Shown here in pieces: positions 55,250-64,000 of a stretch of DNA of 64,000 bases. The notes beneath the pieces are model-generated. The model saw only the letters and a program-made list of their open reading frames with translations. It made no database searches and was not told the origin of the DNA. Both the position numbers and the translations under genes were made by a program. The first letter of the stretch is position 1. Each line of letters opens with the position of its first letter. The DNA lies in contig JBANSL010000010.1 of NCBI GenBank assembly GCA_037127255.1, positions 29,778,620 to 29,842,619 on the forward strand. The letters are read 5' to 3'. Source of the DNA: Persicaria tinctoria (lineage: Eukaryota; Streptophyta; Magnoliopsida; Caryophyllales; Polygonaceae).

Positions 55250-58200
55250 TCTAATAAGGATCTTTAACCAACTGCATGTGACATGACTTTGATAATAATG
55301 CTTCATGCATTTTCAATCGATTATTTCCATTTATATGGGTTTGTACCTACAATGTCCTTCATTTACATTTGGAGCCAAAATTATATTCACTTTTGGTGAA
55401 TACATTCTCATGTAACCTTTAATAGACTTTTGTGCAATCAATTTGGCTTTATATTTTCCTTTGTACAAACACCCACTTAAACCAATTGATACTACACTTT
55501 TCAATGTTTGAGCTACAGGTCCAAAAACTTCATGCTTAAATAATCCATCTTTGCATGAATTATTTCTTTCTAGAATTTGGGATATACCATGTATCCTTAT
55601 GAAGGGAGTTGCGTCGTTAAAAACCTTGCTTTGGAAAAACCCAAATGGGACAAAAACCAAAGTTAAGGAAAAGAGTACAACTTTTCTCCCCCTCAATTTA
55701 GCATATAAATCACCAATTTTCTAAAGACATGGTACTTCTGGACCTTAATATTCTTTCACAATCTAATCAAAGATGAAAATATCATTTATCTTCATATCGA
55801 AATATATCTCTCTTTGTACACTCGAACTATAGGCCGAGATATTTTTAGAAGCTCTAATTATTCTTATTAAGCACTTCAAGTGCAAACTTAGATATGTGTC
55901 ATCAACGATAATCAAGGATCTGGTCAATTCAAGACAACTCATAATCAACTCTAACACTGTCAACTTTCATGAAATCTCTTCAGGAGTTTTATATCAGTGG
56001 ACATGTCACCATTGTTTGAAGTTACTACTAGAACCTCGATCTAAATCATGCTAGTGCATTATTTGTTGTAAATGTGACTTTTGTCACCATCTTTTGCATG
56101 TATTAATGCCTTTACTAGCTTGTTTGCTATATAGTTTATTGAACTTCTGGTTCCCTTCTAGTTCATGCAACATATTACTTCTTGATATCATTTTCCTCTC
56201 CCCCTAAATACAGAGTATTTTATCATCCTTGATAAACTCTAGGTATTTGATCATCTATGGGGACCTAATCCTCCATATACATCACATTTCTTGGTTTACA
56301 ACAACTTAGTGTAATATGGGGAGATTTTGGTTCCTATACTGAACATGTAAATATCAAACTCTCTAATGGAGATAAATTACAAGGAGAATTTCTTCTATTG
56401 TTGACCAAAATCGAATCAAGCTCTTGATATTCATGCCTGCTTATTAACTATTATTGATGACTCTACTGGGTCATTCCATGCGTTAGTATTATCCTAAATG
56501 ATAATCTCATAAATAACGACTTCACTTGGTCGATTTAATCGCCAGCTTCTCAATGCTCAATATATCAATTTCATTGATAACATTTCCATATCACATCCAT
56601 ATTGCCAATATGGGTAATCTATTTATTATGTTGGATCCCTCTTTTGACATCCTCAGCTAGGTAAAAACCACTGCTTCTGGCAATTATTAGTCCTCCATTG
56701 ACTTTTATGATCCCAATTTATCTATCATCACTCCTTCACTTAGAGTGTTTTGACGCTCTTCTAGAGCCTTTTTCTCATATGAGTTTACTGCTTGATATCA
56801 ATAGACCTTCGAGGACTAATTTTGATGCTCTTCTGGAGCTATGTATAAGGTTTAATTATGTCAAGTATGGACTTTATACATATACTCATTAGTTATTTCA
56901 TCCCGAAAACTTCAGGTTTTGTCATATCATCAGATACCAAGCTCTAAGCCATTCCAACTTTTTCATACGATGATCCATTTACATTTTGGGAGATTACAAA
57001 TCCAAATTAGGCAAACCATCAACTTTGACTTGTTCTTCCACATTCTCCTTGATGTGGGAGTCGACTCATACATGATTATCTATAATCATTTTCAAAATTA
57101 TGACCAGTATCCTAACAATGGTCGCGCGCACCGTATCCTCTTTATGTCCTCTGCTAGAGGTAACAATATATATTGCATTTGGCAATAAAAGAGGTTGTTA
57201 TGAACCATAGGTCATTTATCTAGCTATTTATTTGAGTTCTACCATACCCAAGTAGATTAAGAACAAGATTCCAAAATAAAGAGTCTTCGGGCTCTCAAGA
57301 ATAAATTTATCGATTTCACACAATTTAACAAGGATTTGCTTCAAACTCTTCTCCCAAATCATCATTTTGTTGAATAAAATTGGCATTATCTACCCATAAT
57401 CGTTTCTTCAAGAAACATTTCCAATGCATATTCGTATACATAAAATGCAAATCAAATTAAATAGATAAATAAAATAAAGATTCCATGTACCTTAAAATAG
57501 TCAAATTGGACTAATAGCAAACCAAAAATCGCAGAGTTTACATACTCAAAGGTGTTGGGCAATTTAAGCTTTTCATTCAATAGATAGCTTTTATTAACAC
57601 TAATGACATAATTAATCCTCATCAATATAAACCACATATGTTTATGGCATAAAAACTCTTAACAAGTTGTTTCTTCTGGAAACAATTTGACCTGTGTGCA
57701 AAAGTAAATTAAAATATATACAACTCACAAGTAAATAACAAAAATAATCTCAACAAACAATATCAATCACAAATTTATTTGGCCACTTCAGGTGGATATC
57801 GATCCAAATATTTATCATTTGTTTCAATAAACAATATCATCCACAAATAGTATAGGTTCAATAACTATCTCAAATTTCAATTTCATTCAATTTCATCATC
57901 GTCTATGAGAGAAAATGTCTTTTCTTATGTGCATGCAATTACTTTGGGGGATATAATGCAAATCAACTTCATGATACATAAATAATGTCAACTTCTGGTG
58001 ACCAGGAGTCAAACAAGTTTAACCACTTCAGGAGTTTATATTTCACATTCTATGAAATAAATCATATAGGAAACAAATAGTTACAAGTACAAGATGAAAT
58101 CAACAATATCGTTTTACCTCATCACTACAAAGATGGGGCTAATATTTTAACCGGTGCATGATGATGTTATTTATTCATCAACTTATCAATGTATCAATCC

Positions 58201-59102
58201 ATTTAGATATCATTTATTATGTATCCGTTCAATATATGGTCAATTTACCCAATAACCATATCTATATGCATCGTCAACCCCAATCGTACATGATTTATCA
58301 ATGCTCGAAAATCTTATATATCAAAGTATATTAGCACTATGACATGATTTATGATATAAAATCTATATGTGCAATCAATAACGTCATATTGCAATTAGCA
58401 ACTAAATGGTAATCTATATTTATTGTACGAGATGAACTCATAACACATATATAATCACTCATGATCAAGAGACACAAAAATCATAACTCAAATATATATA
58501 TGATGGTTAGGCTTACCATCACAAGCTCGATTGCATATACCAATGTTGAGGAATCGGCCCAACTCCATCACGAGGCTTAAAGTTGAGCATAACACAAATA
58601 GGCTCACTACCAAGCTAGTAGTGTTCAATCTTCTAGGGCTCGACTCCTTTTAACATGATATCCTATAGTGTGGATTCGTGGACAAACCACTCGCATGACA
58701 CCACCCATCACCAAATCAAAATATTAATAAATTATAGTCATGGTTTATTTAAAACACATCATATAACATAATTATATCCATCCTTATGTATAAGGCCTTA
58801 AACCTTTTTAAATTATAATTAATCGAGCAAGGAAAGTCAACGTACCTTTTATGTGAGCAACACGTACATAATCACACTACGAAACAGATTTATAATATTA
58901 TCAAAATGCCTGATTTTGATTAACTTTACAATTGTCGATAATCTATCTTTATTCACTATCTCAAACATAAATATGAGCATATCCTCAATTGAGATGAATG
59001 GACGGACATGTGCGAATTTAAGATGCAGCATTATCAACCCTAATCTTTATACTATCAATACATAAGGGGGTAAAAATCTATTACAATAAAGCAATAATCA
59101 TA
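55250..59102. other. Decayed repeat DNA, no gene
   Basis: The motif CGTTAAAAACCTTG, then GGAAAAACCCA and AAGGAAAAGAGTACAAC, at 55614-55683 is the same antisense Copia LTR text as on the other side of the LARD. It is followed by CTCCCCCTCAATTTA. The rest, to 59100, is AT-rich with short frames (for example 55696-55331 and 56698-57188) that match nothing I recognise. It is probably old, diverged retrotransposon sequence. Confidence 0.45.
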
Positions 59103-59350
59103 TGTGCACGACGGCTGGTTATGGTTTTATACCCTTCTCCTTGTCTTTGTTGGGGGAGTTAGATACGGATGCGGTTGCATTGCTGAAGCGGATTCAGAAA
59201 TTCTCCGTATCTCAGGATGCTGGGGCTCGTGCTGCCACTTATATTTTTACTAGACTCAGTTTTATTATCGCTAAGAGAGTAGGGGCCCAGATAGTATCTC
59301 GGCTACCCACTAATTTCTTGTAAATAGTAATTGTTTAATAGAAGCAAGAT

Positions 59351-59351
<1 letters not shown>
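59103..59351 (+). mobile_element. LINE copy B, severely 5'-truncated
   Basis: Only the last ~73 codons of the same LINE family remain. They read AGYGFIPFSLSLLGELDTDA to VSRLPTNFL, with the stop at 59321-59323, and then a TAA-triplet tail. The amino-acid text is closer to copy C than to copy A, so B and C belong to one subfamily. Confidence 0.8.
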
Positions 59352-59930
<579 letters not shown>

Positions 59931-62738
59931 AGATTTACAGGAAATTAGTGGGCAACCGAGATACTATCTGGGCACCCACTCCCTTAGCAATAATAAAGCC
60001 AATTCTAGTAAAAATATAAGCTGCAGCACGAGCCCCAGCATCCTGGGATACCGAGAATTTCTGAATCCGCTTCAACAAGGCAACAACATCCGTATCTAAC
60101 TCCCCCAATGAAGAGAAGGAGAAGGGTAAGAAACCGTAACCAGCTGTCATGCACAAATCCCGATACTTGGCACACTTACGTTGAGCAGCATCAACCACAA
60201 CACGGCCGGGCCTAAAGTCAGACATCCCAGACTGAGTCAAAGGGGAGGATCCCGTCAAATCGACACACACATCCCGCCCTCTGTCCCATGAATAAAGGAG
60301 CAAATCTGCCGGACGAATGGGCTTATCACGCCCATCAACCAAACCGATATCAACCTCCTTACCAGCAGAAATCCCAGACCTATAGCAAATATCAAATAAG
60401 GTATCACGAACGAGGTTGTGTCGATGTTTAATGCCCACGGAACCAGCACATGACACAGCATGATCACTATAGACATCCCCATCAAAGACCCGAGAACAAG
60501 CAGAACAGGGTCTGGACACGGTAAACAATGGGACACCAAATCGATAGCTAAGCACACTACGATAGGTCCTTCCATTCATAGTCTGCCCCAGCCCAGAAAT
60601 AGGTACTGCACGCAACCAATCAGAGGAATGAGCACCCTGCTGAGATTTCCATAACGCCACATGTCGCGGAGTCAAAGAGAAAACAGAGTCCGATGTAGCA
60701 GCAACCTTTGCGAAATATATATCTGCCAATTTCTTCATAAGTTTAGGGGCAGCGATTTCACTAGGATTGCGTAGAAGATCAGAACCTGATTTCTCCTTAA
60801 AAACCCTCCACGCATCATCAAAAGCAGGGCCAACAACAATGATACCAGAAGGGCGTAAGAGCTTAGCCTGCAACTCAGCAGACTGCAAACGGGACGCCAA
60901 AAAAGCATAGTGTATGACATCCCCAACAGCATACACTCCAAGCCCACCAAAATGAAAAGGGAATGTGGCAAGTCGCCACTGCCAATCTCCAAACCCAGGC
61001 CCAGATGCAGTGACAATACGTTCCAAGCTAGAACGGACCGCCACATCAAAGGAAAGTTGGGCCGGCCCAAAGACACGTGGAGAACAAGTACGCAAGGCAA
61101 AGTAGAGTTTAGAAATACCCGTACAAGCCCGGAGCAGAAGCAACTCGCACTGAGGGTCACCAATCCTCGCGACAGAATCCATAAGCTCTATGGTCTTAGT
61201 CACTCTCCTTGCCACAAGGTCGCTGCTGAAAATAGGGCATACGCTTACAGGCCCACCCAGAACTTTGACACCACGCGATGGTCGTGCAATATTGGGGGGG
61301 GGGGGAGACACCAGGAAGCTGACTCCTAGGGTCTTCTGTAGGCCAAAAAACCTCGGTCTTATCCACATTCAGATGAAGGCCAAAGTGGGGACCATCCTCC
61401 ATAATCAGATATAAGACCTTCCCTACAACTAAAGTGTCTCCAATAATAGTGCCATCATCTAAGTACCAAGTCTACAGACTTAGGTCAAAAGAGTCTCTGA
61501 TCTTGCACACCAAAGGATGCAACACCAAAGCAAAGAGCAGAGGGCCCAAAGGATCTCCTTGCTGAACCCCTCGACAAGACCATAAGCTATGCTCCCCATA
61601 GTACAGTCGGGCAGGACTAGAGTAACAAAACTCCACCCATCGGGATAGAGTCGGGCAATGGCGGCGAACTTCCTGTAACATGGTCACACGATCAACTAAG
61701 TTGAAAGCATTCTGGAAGTCAACCAACAACATGGAAAGGCCCTCCTCACCACCACGAGCCTCAATGAACCGATTCAAAACATGCAGAATAGCCTCCCCTC
61801 CACCGGATACCCCGACCCCAAACTGAAGTCCTGAAAAATAACCAGACAAAGAAGGACCGACCAAACAAGCACCAACCTTAGAGACAAGGCGTCTCCAAAC
61901 AGCAATAGGACGTATTACCACCCCCTGGTTTAACAAGTGGTGTGAGAGGAGCACTAGCAATATACTCACCTAGAACCTGCGGGCACCGACCCTCAAGGAG
62001 AAGATTAACCACCCGAGTAATAGAGGCGATCAAATCATCTGAAATAGCAACAGCTGCTCCACCCAAACAATCCAACAGATGCTGAGCACGGAACCCATCC
62101 CTCCCACATGATGTGCCGCGCGGAAAACTCCGAATCACATCCAAAACAACAACCGAAGATGCAAGAAGAGGATGGTGATCAACAGGCAAAGGCTGCAAGT
62201 TGGGAGACGGGGCAGTGGGGTGCTTATCCCGCAAAGCTGCCAGAGTGGCATCAGAATAAGGAGCAATACCTGATGAAGAAAGCACCCGAACAGCGGCAGT
62301 GTAGTGACCATCACAAATCTTCCTCCGACATTGTCGGAGGTTAAGCTCACACAAATCAAGATCCTCCTCGACATCAAAAGAAGGGGGAACCTCAGCTAAG
62401 GTCTCCTGTATAAGCTGCAAACTGCCGCCAGGCACACCCCAAGCATGAATAGCACTAGCAATACTCTCCTCTTGACGCTGACGCTTGACAGCAGTCCGAC
62501 ACTCAAGATTACTCCTCGGGGAAAAGGTCTTAAGTATACAAAGAGGCAACACAAGCAAGCGAATCCAGCAGGAGGGGTCTCCAGGAGAGTCAGCCACACC
62601 ATCTAATGCCGCTTTTAAAACCCGTGAAAAACCTAGGCGACACTTAGGAGGGATGGATCTCACGGTGCGTAACCCCATAGATAACAAACGATCCAGCGAA
62701 GATATAGAGAAACCAACAGGCACAAACCCAACAAACCG
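59931..62738 (-). mobile_element. LINE copy C with RT and restriction-like endonuclease-type domain
   Basis: This is the longest copy of the family. Read on the minus strand it runs from an abrupt start near 62738, through an N-terminal region and reverse transcriptase, to the C-terminal module and stop at 59935, then a triplet tail. The start lies against a G/C-rich hAT-like terminus, suggesting 5' truncation into that element. Frame breaks make it non-functional. Confidence 0.82.
59935..62738 (-). pseudogene. LINE ORF2 (RT plus C-terminal zinc/RHN/PAD-D module), broken
   Basis: The N-terminal part (62738-61930) has SIPPKCRLGFSRVLKAALDG and SFPRGTSCGRDGFRAQHLLD, the first RT block. After a frame change near 61930 the RT continues with VDFQNAFNLVDR and RGVQQGDPLGPLLFALVLHP. 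A TAG at 61472 precedes WYLDDGTIIGD, which carries the catalytic Asp pair. A 12-G run (61294-61305) coincides with another frame shift. The last 477 codons are open and contain FGDWQWRLATFPF, CSAC then 11 residues then H and C, KHRHNLVRDTLFDICYRSG, KEVDIGLV, RPAD followed after 14 residues by Asp in VDLTGSSPL, and RLPTNFL. The module matches copy A throughout. Confidence 0.82.
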
Positions 62739-62924
62739 GATTTGCGGGACGGGACGGGATTTGCGGGATCCCACCAAAATCGTCCCGCGTTTCGTCCCGT
62801 ATAATTTTTGCGGGACGGGATCGGAACGGGATTCGCTATTTTGTCATAAATCCCACCTGGATCGGGACGAACCGGGACAGGATTGGGATTTGCGGGATTT
62901 GTGCCCACCCCTACCCCGTATACA
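62739..62924. mobile_element. hAT-like terminus with GGGACGGGAT repeats
   Basis: The block has many GCGGGACGGGAT/CGTCCCG words and finishes GGATTTGTGCCCACCCCTA, on the minus strand a typical hAT start TAGGGGTGGGCACAAATCC. The opposite end and an 8-bp duplication were not found, perhaps because LINE copy C joined here. Confidence 0.5.
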
Positions 62925-64000
62925 CCAACTCGACCCCATCCAATCCCGACTCCAGACGCCAGAACCCCAACGAAGAAAAAGATCGCGTAAACACACCATA
63001 AGCAAATAGGCACATCATCACCCAAACTAAACGCGATGTGAAGAACTAGCCTAAAAGGACTCGGATTTTGATCAAGCTCTTTGTAGGATTTATTTCAAGT
63101 CCTTTTGGGCTACCCTTGCACAACAAGAAAGTAGCAAGTTCAAGTTGACGGACAGATGGGTTCACCTAAGATTGAAGACGCAGGCGACGAAGGAGCACAC
63201 ACCTAACGACGCAGCGAAAGGACAGATCAATTGGCCCGAAGGAAAGAACGAGCAGCGAACGACAAGCTGCCCACATAGAGCAACAACGAAGTCGGAAGAG
63301 TCCGAGCCCATGCCACTACCACACTCATCAGGTCCAAGGTTTGGATCAAACAGTAGTTAGAACCTGTTTTCGACAAATCAAAATGAGAGCCACTTAGAAG
63401 AGGCGGGTTTCAGAGATTAGATCTTGATTTGGGGTCATTGTTTTGTACAAATGATGTCCAAATCCGGTATTCAGGACGATTAATGTGGTGAATGAATTTC
63501 ATAGATGCACGGATGAAAGGTCTCCTCATTGGATCAAGCAGTGGAGGAGCTAGGATTCTCGGTCTGGGGGTGCTAAATTTTTTTTGTGAAATATTGTTTT
63601 TTTGGTGTATACTTCCTAAGAATATTTTTTAAAAAAATATTGAAAAAACATTAAAATTGTGATATTTGAAAATGTTTTTTTGTATTTAAATAGTGGAGAG
63701 TAACCAAAAAAATAGAAGAAGAAACAAACAATATTGAAATAAAATGTTAAATGTATAATTTAAACATAAATATGACATTTTTTTAATGAAATAGTTGATA
63801 GAAACAAAAAATATAGAGAGAAATGAAGAAGAATTAATGCTATAGTAAAACAAAGAAAAAATGAAGGCGTTGAGAATTAAACCCATGACCTTTAGATTTT
63901 AATTCTCCTTCCATCACTCCTTCCTTACCACTTAAGCTAGATAGGACTCGTTTTTCAAATATCATTTAAATATGTTATATTATCTTACAAATACTAAATA
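62925..64000. other. Unassigned sequence at the right edge
   Basis: No gene was recognised. The first ~430 bases have moderate GC content with frames but no family. From 63540 the text GGAGGAGCTAGGATTCTCGG and a later ACCCATGACCTTTAGATTTT resemble repetitive element flanks. The end is AT-rich. Confidence 0.4.

Noticed and set aside
61190..61414. Plus-strand frames opposite LINE copy C (also 62108-62344 and 62485-63009)
   Set aside because: They are antisense to clearly coding LINE sequence and lack family similarity.

Overview
The window is nuclear DNA of a flowering plant. The evidence is intron-containing genes with GT-AG junctions, an acyl-ACP thioesterase of the FATA class, a NOI/RIN4-type protein, plant-type RING ligases, and plant families of LTR retrotransposons, LINEs, Helitrons, hAT, CACTA and Stowaway elements. 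A eudicot is likely; the species cannot be named from the sequence. No rRNA, tRNA, organelle DNA or CRISPR array was seen.

Left part (1-5.6 kb): a 5'-truncated phospholipase D fragment on the minus strand, a one-coding-exon RING-HC E3 ligase gene (2172-3140) with a 5'UTR intron, and a small NOI-domain gene whose first coding exon appears to be only two codons (4583-5522). From 5.9 to 14 kb lies a decayed Copia element carrying a nested 1,237-bp hAT element with an exact 8-bp target-site duplication, then a Gypsy integrase remnant and a 243-bp hAT MITE. From 14.2 to 19.7 kb, three ~114-bp tandem repeats with tRNA B-box-like cores are interrupted by a nearly intact Copia element (two 242-bp LTRs, GTTAC duplication). 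From 20.36 to 25.14 kb is an L1-type LINE with a 17-bp duplication.

Middle part (25.2-41 kb): a four-exon RING gene (26059-28281) with duplicated EAR-like motifs and a possible SUMO-interacting motif, then a seven-exon FATA gene on the minus strand (29270-32823; 367 aa predicted). FATA intron 1 holds a Helitron and a Stowaway MITE, and another Helitron ends about 100 bp upstream of its start codon. Further Helitron ends follow, then a 3.5-kb CACTA transposon with a nested Stowaway MITE.

Right part (41-64 kb): almost entirely mobile DNA. It contains a LARD-like LTR element of 11.8 kb with 3.3-kb LTRs and a 5.2-kb interior without recognisable genes, inserted in Copia LTR debris. It also contains three copies of a LINE family whose C-terminus shows a zinc motif, an RHN motif and a PAD-X14-D motif. 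These resemble the restriction-like endonuclease of R2-type elements, which is not the usual arrangement for plant L1 or RTE LINEs. Two of these copies lie tail to tail across about 580 bp of AAT/ATT triplets.

The expressed host genes are therefore four or five: two ubiquitin ligases, one plastid fatty-acid thioesterase, one NOI protein and perhaps the phospholipase D remnant. There is no sign that they form a pathway; they are ordinary neighbours separated by nested transposons.
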